From positions 79,760 through 143,759 of the forward strand of contig NZ_JASITE010000018.1 of the NCBI RefSeq assembly GCF_030767025.1: a stretch of 64,000 nucleotides of DNA, written 5' to 3'. How positions within the stretch are numbered: position 1 is the stretch's first letter; each line of letters opens with the position of its first letter. The stretch comes from Nocardia sp. CC227C. Its GTDB lineage: Bacteria; Actinomycetota; Actinomycetes; Mycobacteriales; Mycobacteriaceae. A program made the position numbers and the translations under genes. The notes under the pieces are model-generated. The model made no database searches, was not told the origin of the DNA, and worked only from the letters and a program-made list of their open reading frames with translations. Shown one piece after another: positions 24,712 through 33,531 of the stretch.

Positions 24712-25614
24712 CTATCGGTTCCGCGTCAGGAACTTGTTGACCGCCGCGGCGGCAAGGTACAGCAGGGCGATCATCAGGATCAGCGTCAGCGCCGCACCCC
24801 AGACCCGCAGTCGGCCCGCGGGTTCGGGGTTGGCCAGCTCCTGGTAGATCAGCAGCGGCAGCGACGCCATATTGCCGTCGAAGACATTCGAGTTGATCGA
24901 CTTGCTGTAGCCGACCAGCACCAGCACCGGCGCGGTCTCGCCCATGACGCGGGCCAGCGACAGCAGGATGCCGCTGATCATGCCGGGCAGCGCCGTCGGC
25001 ACCACGATCCGCACGATGGTCTTCCACTTCGGCACGCCCAGCGCGTAGGACGCCTCGCGCAGCTCATCGGGGACGAGCTTGAGCATCTCCTCGGTGGAGC
25101 GCACCACCACCGGCAGCATGAGCAGCACCAGCGCCAGCGACACCGCCAGCGCGCTCTTCGGGAACCCCAACGTCGATATCCACAGCGCGAAGACGAACAG
25201 CGCGGCAACGATCGATGGCACACCGGCCAGAATGTCGACGGTGAAGGTGGTGACCTTGGCCAGCCAACCGCGGCCGTACTCGACCAGGAAGATGGCGGCC
25301 ATGACACCCAGCGGCACCGCGATGATCGCCGCCACGGCGGACTGCACGATGGTGCCGTAGATGGCGTGGTACACACCGCCCGCTGTCTGGTCGGGCAGCA
25401 CGCCCCGCTGCGAGTTCATCCACCAGTTCGGCGCGACGATCGCCTCGAGGCCCTTGCTGACCACCATGAACAGCACCCAGCCCAGTGGGATGAGGGCGAG
25501 CACGAAGCAGGTCCACACCACACCGGTGGCGATATTGTTGCGAATCCGCCGGTTGAGACTCGTCTCGCGGAAGGTCGGTGCCTTGACCGGCTTGTCGAGC
25601 AGTACGGTACTCAT
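24712..25614 (-). CDS. pstA: Phosphate ABC transporter permease PstA
   Basis: A 300-residue inner-membrane permease with six helices. The permease loop EALGVPKWKT-like motif is present as EASYALGVPKWKTIVRIV. ATG at 25614 overlaps the pstC stop by 4 bases, so the two permease halves are translationally coupled. Confidence 0.93.
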   Translation of the reverse strand: MSTVLLDKPVKAPTFRETSLNRRIRNNIATGVVWTCFVLALIPLGWVLFMVVSKGLEAIVAPNWWMNSQRGVLPDQTAGGVYHAIYGTIVQSAVAAIIAVPLGVMAAIFLVEYGRGWLAKVTTFTVDILAGVPSIVAALFVFALWISTLGFPKSALAVSLALVLLMLPVVVRSTEEMLKLVPDELREASYALGVPKWKTIVRIVVPTALPGMISGILLSLARVMGETAPVLVLVGYSKSINSNVFDGNMASLPLLIYQELANPEPAGRLRVWGAALTLILMIALLYLAAAAVNKFLTRNR

Positions 25615-26675
25615 CCGTTCACCTTCCCGCCGGCCGCCAGCCGTGCCAGGGCGTTCACCACGAAGGTCAGCGCGAACAGCACGAAGCCGGCCGCGATGTA
25701 GGCGCCCGTAGGCAGGGCGTCATTGAATTCCGCCGCCGCCGAAGCGATCTTGGACGCGAAGGTGTAGCCGCCGTCGAACAGCGACCAGGTGCCCGCCTCC
25801 GCCGCGGTGCGCAACACCACCAGCACGGCGATGGTCTCACCGAGCGCGCGGCCCAGGCCGAGCATGGATCCGGCGATCACACCGCTGCGGCCGTAGGGCA
25901 GCACGGTCATCCGGACGACCTCCCACTTGGTGGCGCCCAATGCCTGCGCGGCCTCGATGTGCGCGTACGGGGTCAGACCGAACACCTCGCGGCTGACCGA
26001 GGTGATGATCGGCAGGATCATGACCGCGAGCACCACGCCCGCGGTGAAGATGGTGCCGCCGCCCGAGATGCTGACATTGCCGTCGGAGAACAGGAAGAAC
26101 CAGCCGAGGTTGTCATTGAGGAAGCGCTGTACGGGCTCCAGCTCCGGCGCGAGCACCAGGAAGCCCCAGAGGCCGAAAACGATGGAGGGCACCGCGGCCA
26201 GCAGGTCGACCAGCACCGCGAACGGCCGCGCCAGCGCCTTGGGCGCGTACTGGGTGAGGAACAGCGCGATCCCGACCCCGATCGGCACCGCGATCACCAG
26301 CGCCATGAGCGAACTCAGCACCGTGACCATGAACAGGTCCCTGATGCCGAAACGCAGATGCTCGGCGTTGGAGGTGTTGAACTCCGTGCTGGAGAAGAAG
26401 TTGGCCTCGTTGGCCTGGATCGACGGCACCGCCCGCACCAGCAGGAAAAGCGCGATCAAGGCGATCGCCGCCACGATGACGCCACCCGCCGTGGTGGCGG
26501 CCGAACGGAACAGCCATTCGGCGTTCAGCCCCGATCCACGGGATGCGGCGGCCTTCGGTTTCGTGCTGGGGTCGGTCGGCATGAGCGAAGTATCCCCCGA
26601 CGGGTGAGCTGAGCCCGGCCGCGGGCCCGCCGGTTTCGACGGGCCCGCGGCCGAGACGTCATCGTGAACGGTCAT
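25611..26675 (-). CDS. pstC: Phosphate ABC transporter permease PstC
   Basis: A 354-residue permease. About 60 polar residues precede six helices. The permease loop reads EAAQALGATKWEVVRMTVLP. It starts 10 bases after pstS ends, in the usual pstS-C-A-B order. Confidence 0.93.
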   Translation of the reverse strand: MTVHDDVSAAGPSKPAGPRPGSAHPSGDTSLMPTDPSTKPKAAASRGSGLNAEWLFRSAATTAGGVIVAAIALIALFLLVRAVPSIQANEANFFSSTEFNTSNAEHLRFGIRDLFMVTVLSSLMALVIAVPIGVGIALFLTQYAPKALARPFAVLVDLLAAVPSIVFGLWGFLVLAPELEPVQRFLNDNLGWFFLFSDGNVSISGGGTIFTAGVVLAVMILPIITSVSREVFGLTPYAHIEAAQALGATKWEVVRMTVLPYGRSGVIAGSMLGLGRALGETIAVLVVLRTAAEAGTWSLFDGGYTFASKIASAAAEFNDALPTGAYIAAGFVLFALTFVVNALARLAAGGKVNG

Positions 26676-26685
26676 CGGCGGGCGA

Positions 26686-27795
26686 TCAGGAGATGGCGTC
26701 GATCGCCGTGGTCAGCTTGGTCTTGAACTTGTCGGGGATCGGGATGTAGCCGGTCTCCTCCAGGCCGGTCTGGCCGTTGGTGATCGCCGAGGTCAGGAAC
26801 GCCTTCACCGCGGTGGCGGTGTCCGCGTCGCCGTACTTGGAGCACACGATCTCGTAGGTCGGGAGGATGATCGGGTAGGCGCCCGCCTCGGTGGGCTTGT
26901 AGAACGAGGAAACATCCAGCACCAGGTCGTTGCCCTCGCCGGCGATCTTCGCGCTGTCGATGGCCTTGCCCGCGGACTCGACGCTCAGCTCGACCGGCTC
27001 GGGACCGGCCGAGGTGACGATCTGGGCGATCGAGAGGTTCTGCGCCTTGGCGAACGACCACTCGTTGTAGGTGATCGAGTTCTTGGTGCTCTTGATCGCC
27101 GCCGAGGTGCCCTCGTTGCCCTTGGCGCCTTCACCGACGCCGCCATGGAAGGTCTTGCCCGCGCCCTTGCCCCACGCGCCGTCGGAGGCGGCGTCGAGGT
27201 ACAGCTGGAAGTTGTCGGTGGTGCCCGACTCATCGCTGCGGAAGATCACCGCGATCGGCTCGGCCGGCAGGCTGGCGTCCGGGTTCAGCGCCTGGACCTC
27301 GGGAGCGTCCCAGGTCTTCACGGTGCCGTTGAAGATCTTGCCCAGGGTCGGGCCGTCCAGCACGAGGTCGGTGACGCCGTCGATGTTGTAGGTGACCGCG
27401 ATGGGGCCGAAGACGGCCGGCAGGTTCCACGCCGGGCTGTCGCAGCGGTCGGCGGCCTGCGCGGGCTCGTCCTTCTTGGCGTTCAGCGGGGAGTCGGAGC
27501 CGCCGATGTCGGTCTGGCCGCCGAGGAATTCCTTCACACCGGCGCCGGAACCGCTGGAGGTGTAGTCGAGGGTGTAGCCCTCGCAGTTGGCCTCGTAGGC
27601 GGCGATGAAGCGCTCCATGGCGTTCTTCTGCGCGGACGAGCCACTGGCCTTCAGCGAGGTCTTGCCGCCACAGGCGACATCGGTGTTCGCGGACACCTGG
27701 CTGGTTTCGGTGTTGTCGTCGCTGCCACACGCGGCGAGCGTCATGGCACCTGCGGCGAGCACGCCGATCAGGGCGCTACTACGCTTGAGATTCAC
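26686..27795 (-). CDS. pstS: Phosphate-binding lipoprotein PstS
   Basis: A 369-residue extracytoplasmic phosphate receptor. The signal MNLKRSSALIGVLAAGAM then TLAAC is a lipobox with lipidated C23. Phosphate-contact motifs are visible: ASGSSAQ, SGSGAGVKEF, GSDSP and RSDESGTTDNF. First gene of the operon, downstream of a PHO-box-like repeat at 27953-27970. Confidence 0.95.
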   Translation of the reverse strand: MNLKRSSALIGVLAAGAMTLAACGSDDNTETSQVSANTDVACGGKTSLKASGSSAQKNAMERFIAAYEANCEGYTLDYTSSGSGAGVKEFLGGQTDIGGSDSPLNAKKDEPAQAADRCDSPAWNLPAVFGPIAVTYNIDGVTDLVLDGPTLGKIFNGTVKTWDAPEVQALNPDASLPAEPIAVIFRSDESGTTDNFQLYLDAASDGAWGKGAGKTFHGGVGEGAKGNEGTSAAIKSTKNSITYNEWSFAKAQNLSIAQIVTSAGPEPVELSVESAGKAIDSAKIAGEGNDLVLDVSSFYKPTEAGAYPIILPTYEIVCSKYGDADTATAVKAFLTSAITNGQTGLEETGYIPIPDKFKTKLTTAIDAIS

Positions 27796-27899
27796 CTAAG
27801 TTCCTCCGGGAATCATCGTTCTGCACGCCCGACCCCTCAACGGCCGGACGGGCGCATATTGGTGGCTGTTCGCTGCGAACTCGCGCACCGGGCAGCCTG

Positions 27900-27931
27900 G
27901 TACCGCCCACATAGCAACGTAGGGGCGGTAC
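27900..27931. repeat. Inverted repeat in the pstS leader
   Basis: GTACCGCCC (27900-27908) and GGGCGGTAC (27923-27931) are exact complements around 14 bases, between the PHO-box-like site and pstS. It could be a second operator or a hairpin in the 5' leader. Most of the other 500 bases between pstS and mshD hold nothing else I can assign. Confidence 0.5.
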
Positions 27932-27952
27932 GTAGACAGTTGGACCTGGGCG

Positions 27953-27970
27953 GGTGAACGGAAGGTGAAC
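27953..27970 (-). promoter_or_regulatory. PHO-box-like direct repeat upstream of pstS
   Basis: On the leftward strand GTTCACCTTCC is followed directly by GTTCACC, two direct repeats with an 11-base period. This matches the actinobacterial PHO box bound by PhoP (PhoP/RegX3-type response regulators) under phosphate limitation. It is about 160 bases upstream of the pstS start. Confidence 0.75.
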
Positions 27971-28297
27971 AACCTCGTGCGATCTCGGCCGATATGCGTG
28001 ATATTAGCCGCTAATTTGCGGGTCGTGTCGATAGCCACGCAGTTGCGACCCGGATGGACGGTTGCCCGACCGTGACCGAAAGCACTGGGATGGAAGTCAC
28101 CCGACGTCGGCGGCGTGCGCCGGTCGCTCCGGGCATCGCGCCCGCCACCCGAGCCAGCTCCGGGAGCCGGGCACGGGGCGTGCAGAGTATCGGGCACGGG
28201 GGCGGGGTTGGCGGGACGAGAGTGCGGGTGTGCACAGGGGCGGGTAGTGGGGCGAGAGTGCGGGGGCGGGTGCGCGGAATGCGTCGCCGCAGGCAGG

Positions 28298-29215
28298 TCA
28301 GCGCGCGTAGGCGGCGTCCACGTGAGCGGGTGCGAAACCGAGGCGGGTGTAGGTGTGCACGGCGGCGGTGTTGTCGGCCTCGGTGTAGAGGAGAACTTCG
28401 GGCAAGGCGCGTTCACGCAGATGGTGGAGTCCGGCGAGGGTCAGCAGGCGACCGAGGCCCCGCCCCTGGGCGGCCGGGTCGACGGCCACCACGTAGACCT
28501 CGCCGACCTGGGGGTTCTCATCGAGATGCACCTTGGTCCAATGGAATCCGAGGATGCGGTCCGGGTCGGCGGCGTCGATGGCGAGGAACAGCCCCTTCGG
28601 GTCGAACCAGGGTTCGTCGCGGCGCGCGGCGAGCTCGCGTTCGGTCCAGCCGCCCTGTTCCGGATGCCAGGCGAACGCGGCATTGTTGACGCGCAGGATC
28701 TCGGCGTCGTCGGACGGACCGGCGTAGGTCCGCACCAGCAGGTCCTCCGGCACCGTCAGCTCCGGTAGCTCCGAATTAGCAAGCGGGCGACGCATTTGCC
28801 AGAGTTCGCGGGCCACGGTCAGCCCCAGCCGGGACGCGACCGATCGCGCCGCGGCCAGATTCCCGTGCGCCCACACCCGCGCGCCGTCGCCGCCCGCATC
28901 GAGGGCGGCGGCCACCAGCGCCGCTCCGATTCCCCGCCCGCGGTGCGCCGGATCGACGGCCACCTCCGCCATGGCGGGATGCTCCCCGTGCGCGGCAACC
29001 AGATTCGCGTAGCCGGTCATCGCGTCACCGTCGCGGGCGACCAGATGCCAGGCCTCGGCGTCCCGGGCGAGGGACAGCACGGCTTGTTCGGATACGGGGG
29101 CCACACCATCGGCGGTGGCGGCGCGGTCCAGGATCTCGCGCACCCGCGCGGAGCTTTCGGCGGGCAACCGGTCGGCCCACCCCAGTTCGCGCATGCGCCG
29201 CGCTTCGACCTCCAC
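28298..29215 (-). CDS. mshD: Mycothiol acetyltransferase
   Basis: A 305-residue protein of two tandem GNAT domains. It transfers acetyl from acetyl-CoA to Cys-GlcN-Ins, the last step of mycothiol synthesis. Domain 1 (residues about 50-140) has VDPAHRGRGIGAALV and domain 2 (about 155-300) VDPAAQGRGLGRLLTLAGL, both acetyl-CoA binding loops. GTG at 29215 is favoured by GGGAGG just upstream; an ATG seven codons later is the alternative. Neighbour of glnR as in Rv0818-Rv0819. Confidence 0.92.
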   Translation of the reverse strand: MEVEARRMRELGWADRLPAESSARVREILDRAATADGVAPVSEQAVLSLARDAEAWHLVARDGDAMTGYANLVAAHGEHPAMAEVAVDPAHRGRGIGAALVAAALDAGGDGARVWAHGNLAAARSVASRLGLTVARELWQMRRPLANSELPELTVPEDLLVRTYAGPSDDAEILRVNNAAFAWHPEQGGWTERELAARRDEPWFDPKGLFLAIDAADPDRILGFHWTKVHLDENPQVGEVYVVAVDPAAQGRGLGRLLTLAGLHHLRERALPEVLLYTEADNTAAVHTYTRLGFAPAHVDAAYAR

Positions 29216-29262
29216 CGCATCCTCCCATCGCGGGACGCCGCCGAATTCGGCTCCCAGTCCAT

Positions 29263-29286
29263 GCCGCCGGTAGCGGGACCGGCGGC
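29263..29286. terminator. Hairpin between glnR and mshD
   Basis: A 9-base perfect stem (GCCGCCGGT) with a 6-base loop lies 48 bases before mshD in the 301-base gap after glnR. It may attenuate readthrough from glnR. Nothing else in this gap is recognised. Confidence 0.45.
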
Positions 29287-29516
29287 GAGTTCCGTTCCGA
29301 CCCGTGTCGGTCGACTCGAACGCGTCCCACCCGCTGTGCGGTCGGCGCGCTCGGATCGGCCCACGCTATCGGCCCTGCCGGACCAGTCCAACACGGCGAG
29401 GTCGCACGATCATCCCGGCCCGCGCATCCGGACCGCTTCGTGAGTGGTCCGGCACCCGCGCGCCGCGCGCACCGCGATCGACATCGCGTCACCGTGTCTC
29501 GGCGCGGGATGTGCGG

Positions 29517-30272
29517 CTACTGGGCCGTGCCGTTCACCGGGGCGTATTCGTCGTCGCTGCTCTCGGATTCCGGGAAGGTCACCGCATCGCCCTTGGTCGC
29601 GCTGCGCGCCGGGCGCACGGCCTTGTAGCCGACATTGCGGACGGTGCCGATGAGCGATTCGTATTCGCTGCCGAGCTTGGCGCGTAGTCGTCGCACGTGC
29701 ACGTCCACGGTGCGGGTGCCGCCGAAGAAGTCGTAGCCCCATACCTCCTGGAGCAGCTGGGCGCGGGTGAACACGCGGCCCGCGTGCTGGGCGAGGTATT
29801 TGAGGAGTTCGAATTCCTTGTAGGTCAGGTCGAGCGGGCGGCCGCGCAGGCGCGCGGTGTAGGTGCCCTCGTCGATGACCAGCTCACCGAGGGTGATCTT
29901 GCCGGTGTTCTCCGGGCTGGCCGCGCCGCCGTTGCGGGCCACCAGCAGCCGCAGCCGCGCATCCAGTTCGGCGGGGCCGGTGCCGGGCAACAGAATGTCG
30001 TCGAGCCCCCAGTCGGCGTTCACCGCGACCAGTCCGCCCTCGGTCAGCACCGCCACCACCGGCACCGAGGAGCCGGTGCTGCCCAGCAGCCGACACAGTC
30101 CGCGCGCGGCGGCCAGATCGGTGCGGGCATCGACGAGCGCGACATCGGCCGACCCCGCCTCCAGCAACGAGGCGACCTCCGTCGGCGCGGGTCGCACGTG
30201 GTGGGGCAGCAGCGCCAGCGACGGCAGTACCGACTCCGGATTGGGATCGGAGGTCAGCAGGAGCAGCTCCAT
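29517..30272 (-). CDS. glnR: OmpR-type nitrogen regulator GlnR
   Basis: A 251-residue orphan response regulator. ATG at 30272 has GGGAGGAG upstream. The N-terminal receiver domain (MELLLLTSDPNPESVLPSL) is degenerate, and the C-terminal winged helix (TYKEFELLKYLAQHAGRVF, then GGTRTVDVHVRRLRAKLG) is typical OmpR. The layout beside mshD, pst and lmeA matches Rv0818 (GlnR), which switches on glnA, amtB and other nitrogen genes. The acidic tail (SESSDDEYAP) is poorly conserved. Confidence 0.87.
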   Translation of the reverse strand: MELLLLTSDPNPESVLPSLALLPHHVRPAPTEVASLLEAGSADVALVDARTDLAAARGLCRLLGSTGSSVPVVAVLTEGGLVAVNADWGLDDILLPGTGPAELDARLRLLVARNGGAASPENTGKITLGELVIDEGTYTARLRGRPLDLTYKEFELLKYLAQHAGRVFTRAQLLQEVWGYDFFGGTRTVDVHVRRLRAKLGSEYESLIGTVRNVGYKAVRPARSATKGDAVTFPESESSDDEYAPVNGTAQ

Positions 30273-30612
30273 GGGGGCTCTCCTCCCATCTGGCATGTGC
30301 GCGGCAACCTCATCGTCCGCCACGACGCCATGCGCGTCATCACAGGTAAGTCGGGTCATACCTTAGCGTGTATGTCTCCGTGACCACGTATAGCAGCCGC
30401 CCAGGTCACTCCGGCTACCCCGAGATCACGACGCATCCGCTGCCCACTCGCCCCCGAACGCCGCGACCGACGACACCCGAACACCCCCGTTCGGTTCGCG
30501 GCGCGTCCCGGTTCTGGACCGAGTGGAGCGGAGGAGCGACGCGGAGGCGATCAGACACAGCACCCGCCCGGAGCGAAGCGGAGGGCAAATCGAGCACAGT
30601 AGGGTGCTCGTC

Positions 30613-31440
30613 ATGAGTTTCCGCAGGGTGATCATTGGGCTGCTCTGCCTGGCGGGGCTGGCGGTCGTCCTCGATTTCGGGACGGCGGCCTACTCCGAGT
30701 ACCGGGTGTCGCGGCTGCTGCGCGAGGGCTCGGACCTGAGCGCGGATCCGGAGGTGACCTTTCGCGGCTTCCCGTTCGTGGCGCAGGCGGTGGACGGGAC
30801 CTACGACGACATCTATATCCGGGCGCGGGCCCGGCGTCCGGATATTCCGGGTGAGATCCAGATCGAATCGAATCTGTACGGGGTGCGGCTGCCGCTGAGC
30901 GACCTGGCCGACGGCCGGGTGCGCATGGTTCCGGTGGACGAGGTGCAGGCCAGCATGCACATCGAGCCCATCGAGCTGGGGCGGCTGTTCCGCATTCCGG
31001 ATCTGCAGGTGTTCGGCCCGCCCGCCGACAAGTCGGACGGCTCCGGCGGCTCCGGCGGCACCGGCATGACCACGTCCGGGGCGATCATCCTGACCGGCAC
31101 CGTGCCGCCGCGCGCCGACACCCCGCCCGGCTCGGCGGCCACCGACAAGGGTCAGCTGGTGAGTGTGCTCGCCGATCTGCGGCTGGATGCCGACGGTCAG
31201 ATCCAGATCGTGGCGACCGAGATCTACCACGGCGAGGAGGCCACCGCGACACCCGTGGCGGTGCTGCCCTCGGTGCCCACCGAGACGATTCTGGGCTGGT
31301 TCACCCGCACCATCGACACCCGCGATCTGCCCTTCGGCATCCGCCCGACCAAGGTCGAGGCCGTCGGCGGGCAGATCGTGGTCGAGGGCCGCGGCCGCGA
31401 TGTCACCGTCGACCTGGACCAGCTCCAGCGGCAGCGATGA
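30613..31440 (+). CDS. lmeA: DUF2993 protein, LmeA-like
   Basis: A 275-residue envelope protein. N-terminal signal/anchor RRVIIGLLCLAGLAVVLDFG. The DUF2993 domain (EVTFRGFPFVAQAVDGTYDD) follows. A Gly/Ser-rich insert lies near residue 140 (SDGSGGSGGTG). Rv0817c and its M. smegmatis counterpart LmeA bind phosphoinositides and are needed for full-length lipomannan elongation. GTG at 30604 is an alternative start. The 340-base divergent region shared with glnR holds promoters only. It overlaps the next gene by 4 bases. Confidence 0.85.
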   Translation: MSFRRVIIGLLCLAGLAVVLDFGTAAYSEYRVSRLLREGSDLSADPEVTFRGFPFVAQAVDGTYDDIYIRARARRPDIPGEIQIESNLYGVRLPLSDLADGRVRMVPVDEVQASMHIEPIELGRLFRIPDLQVFGPPADKSDGSGGSGGTGMTTSGAIILTGTVPPRADTPPGSAATDKGQLVSVLADLRLDADGQIQIVATEIYHGEEATATPVAVLPSVPTETILGWFTRTIDTRDLPFGIRPTKVEAVGGQIVVEGRGRDVTVDLDQLQRQR

Positions 31441-31892
31441 TCGAGCTCGCCGTCCTCGCCGTCGCCGTGGCCGCCGCCGTGGCGGTGGGAATCCTGCTGC
31501 GGCGCAACGAGGGTCGCGTTCGAGCCACCGACTCGGCGCACCCGGACGCCGCGTCGCCGCGCGGCGAGCTGCTGGCCGCCGCCGGGCTGGTCGCGAATCG
31601 GCCTGCGGTGCTGCACTTCTCGGCCGACTGGTGCGGCCCGTGCGCGGCGGTGCGGCGGGTGGTGGCCGGCACCGTCGCCGAGTTCGCCGACGCACCGGCC
31701 CCGCCGCTGGACCTGGAGGTCGACATCGAGGCCGATCCGGCGCTGGCGAAGGAGCTGTCGGTGCTGTCGCTGCCGACCACGTTCGTCTTCGATGCCGACG
31801 GTCGTGAGCGCTTCCGGATCTCGGGCGTACCCGAAGCCGCCGATCTGCGCACCGCCCTGGCCCCGCTGACCAGGGCCAATACCGAAGAGTGA
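31437..31892 (+). CDS. Membrane-anchored thioredoxin-like protein
   Basis: A 151-residue protein. An N-terminal helix (LAVLAVAVAAAVAVGILL) anchors it. The thioredoxin fold has the active site WCGPC (C66, C69) and the cis-Pro loop LSLPTTFVFD. It corresponds to Rv0816c (named ThiX), next to cysA2. Coupled to lmeA by ATGA overlap. Redox partner unknown. Confidence 0.88.
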   Translation: MIELAVLAVAVAAAVAVGILLRRNEGRVRATDSAHPDAASPRGELLAAAGLVANRPAVLHFSADWCGPCAAVRRVVAGTVAEFADAPAPPLDLEVDIEADPALAKELSVLSLPTTFVFDADGRERFRISGVPEAADLRTALAPLTRANTEE

Positions 31893-31935
31893 CCAGCATT
31901 ACGGACCCCGGGTCCAATTTCCCCCGAAAACCGGG

Positions 31936-31941
31936 TAAACT
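31936..31941 (+). promoter_or_regulatory. -10 element of a leaderless transcript
   Basis: TAAACT ends seven bases before the GTG of the poly-cysteine leader ORF, so transcription should begin at or next to that start codon, making a leaderless message. Confidence 0.6.
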
Positions 31942-31948
31942 CCGAAAC

Positions 31949-32035
31949 GTGCAATCCAACCGCGAGCTGATGCTCACCCGACGCCGCACGGTAGACCTGT
32001 GCCGCCTCGGTGGTTGTTGCTGCCTGTGCCGCTAG
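31949..32035 (+). CDS. Poly-cysteine leader peptide (attenuator uORF)
   Basis: A 28-residue ORF from GTG at 31949. Its second half reads TVDLCRLGGCCCLCR, with five Cys among the last eleven residues. Leaderless poly-cysteine short ORFs upstream of sulfur-related operons act as cysteine-responsive attenuators in mycobacteria: stalling at Cys codons when cysteine is scarce opens downstream structure. Here it lies 117 bases before the DUF4395-cysA2-DUF1416 operon, with a stem-loop immediately after its stop. Function is inferred from these known cases. Confidence 0.85.
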   Translation: MQSNRELMLTRRRTVDLCRLGGCCCLCR

Positions 32036-32071
32036 CCGGTCGGCCTTTCGAATCCTTCTGTCGCCGACCGG
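32036..32071 (+). promoter_or_regulatory. Attenuator stem-loop after the leader peptide
   Basis: CCGGTCGGC directly follows the leader's TAG and pairs perfectly with GCCGACCGG (32063-32071) across an 18-base loop. A ribosome stalled on the Cys codons, or terminating at the TAG, would cover the left arm, so folding should depend on leader translation. Confidence 0.65.
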
Positions 32072-32152
32072 GATTGACCCGCCGTACGAGTGATGTCCGC
32101 ATCCTCCGGCGCTCTGGCCAACCGAATCCTCTTCCTGCGCAGGAGCACGAAT

Positions 32153-32665
32153 ATGTCGCACACTACTTCCCCCAACCTCCAACCGGTCGGTACTCGACTT
32201 CCTTCCGGCCAGGTCGATGTCCGCGGCCCCCGTTTCGCCGCCTGGATCACCACCGCCGTCCTGGCGCTGACGCTGATCCTCTCCGTCTTCTCCCCTCTGG
32301 CGGCCGGAATCCTGCTGGCCGCCCAGGCCGTGGTCTTCGCTCTCGGCGCCCTGCGCGGCCCCGGCGGCAGCCCCTACGGCCTGCTCTACCAGAACCTGGT
32401 GCTGCCCCGCATCGGCCCGGCCCCCGCCCTGGAACCCGTTGCGCCACTGCGGTTCGCCCAACTGGTTGGCCTGATCTTCGCCGTCCTCGGCGTCATCGGG
32501 TTCGCCGCCTCGACCCCCGTCGCCGGTGCGGTTTTCACCGGTTTCGCGCTGTTCGCAGCGTTCCTCAACGCGGCGTTCGGCGTCTGCCTGGGCTGCAAGC
32601 TCTACCCCCTCGTCTCCCGGCTGCTCCCCAAGGCCGCGGCGACCACCCCCCATCCCACCGCCTGA
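32153..32665 (+). CDS. DUF4395 membrane protein
   Basis: A 170-residue protein with AGGAG eight bases before ATG at 32153. Four membrane helices are visible. A CLGCKLY motif near the end supplies a CxxC pair, typical of DUF4395 proteins found beside rhodanese and thioredoxin genes. It sits between the cysteine-sensing leader and cysA2, which suggests a role in sulfur or thiol handling at the membrane. Exact role unknown. Confidence 0.85.
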   Translation: MSHTTSPNLQPVGTRLPSGQVDVRGPRFAAWITTAVLALTLILSVFSPLAAGILLAAQAVVFALGALRGPGGSPYGLLYQNLVLPRIGPAPALEPVAPLRFAQLVGLIFAVLGVIGFAASTPVAGAVFTGFALFAAFLNAAFGVCLGCKLYPLVSRLLPKAAATTPHPTA

Positions 32666-32692
32666 CCCCGGCAAACATCTGAAAGGAACAAC

Positions 32693-33526
32693 ATGGCTCG
32701 CTCCGATGCCCTGGTCTCCGCTGACTGGGTCGAAGAGAACCTCAACGCCCCGGGCGTTGTCATCGTCGAGGTCGACGAGGACACCTCCGCCTACGACACG
32801 GGCCACATCGAGGGCGCCGTCAAGCTGGACTGGAAGACCGACCTGCAGGACCAGGTCCGTCGCGACTTCGTGAACCGGGAGCAGTTCTCCGATCTGCTGT
32901 CGGCGCGCGGCATCGCCAACGAGGACACCGTGGTGCTCTACGGCGGCAACAACAACTGGTTCGCCGCCTACGCCTACTGGTACTTCAAGCTCTACGGCCA
33001 CCAGGACGTGAAGCTGCTCGACGGCGGCCGCAAGAAGTGGGAGCTGGACGGCCGCCCGCTGTCCCGCGACGCCGTGAACCGCCCGGCCACCTCCTACAAG
33101 GCCGGTGAGCAGGACCTGTCCATCCGCGCCTTCCGCGACGAAGTCATCAACGCCATCGGCACCAAGAACCTGGTCGACGTGCGCTCGCCCGACGAGTTCT
33201 CCGGCAAGATCCTGGCCCCCGCGCACCTGCCGCAGGAGCAGTCGCAGCGTCCGGGCCACGTCCCGACCGCCATCAACGTCCCGTGGTCCAAGGCCGCGAA
33301 CGAGGACGGCACCTTCAAGAGCGACGCCGAGCTGGCCGAGCTCTACTCCGAGGCCGGGCTGGACGGCGAGAAGGAGACCATCGCCTACTGCCGCATCGGT
33401 GAGCGTTCCTCGCACACCTGGTTCGTGCTGCAGGAGCTGCTGGGCCACAAGAACGTCAAGAACTACGACGGGAGCTGGACCGAGTACGGCTCCCTCGTCG
33501 GTGCACCGATCGAGTTGGGAGCGTAA
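32693..33526 (+). CDS. cysA2: Thiosulfate sulfurtransferase (rhodanese)
   Basis: A 277-residue protein of two rhodanese domains, the N-terminal one inactive and the C-terminal one catalytic. C233 in CRIGERSSH is the persulfide-forming Cys. It moves sulfur from thiosulfate or mercaptopyruvate-like donors. Corresponds to M. tuberculosis CysA2 (Rv0815c). It is 6 bases upstream of the DUF1416 gene. Confidence 0.92.
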   Translation: MARSDALVSADWVEENLNAPGVVIVEVDEDTSAYDTGHIEGAVKLDWKTDLQDQVRRDFVNREQFSDLLSARGIANEDTVVLYGGNNNWFAAYAYWYFKLYGHQDVKLLDGGRKKWELDGRPLSRDAVNRPATSYKAGEQDLSIRAFRDEVINAIGTKNLVDVRSPDEFSGKILAPAHLPQEQSQRPGHVPTAINVPWSKAANEDGTFKSDAELAELYSEAGLDGEKETIAYCRIGERSSHTWFVLQELLGHKNVKNYDGSWTEYGSLVGAPIELGA

Positions 33527-33531
33527 TCAGC

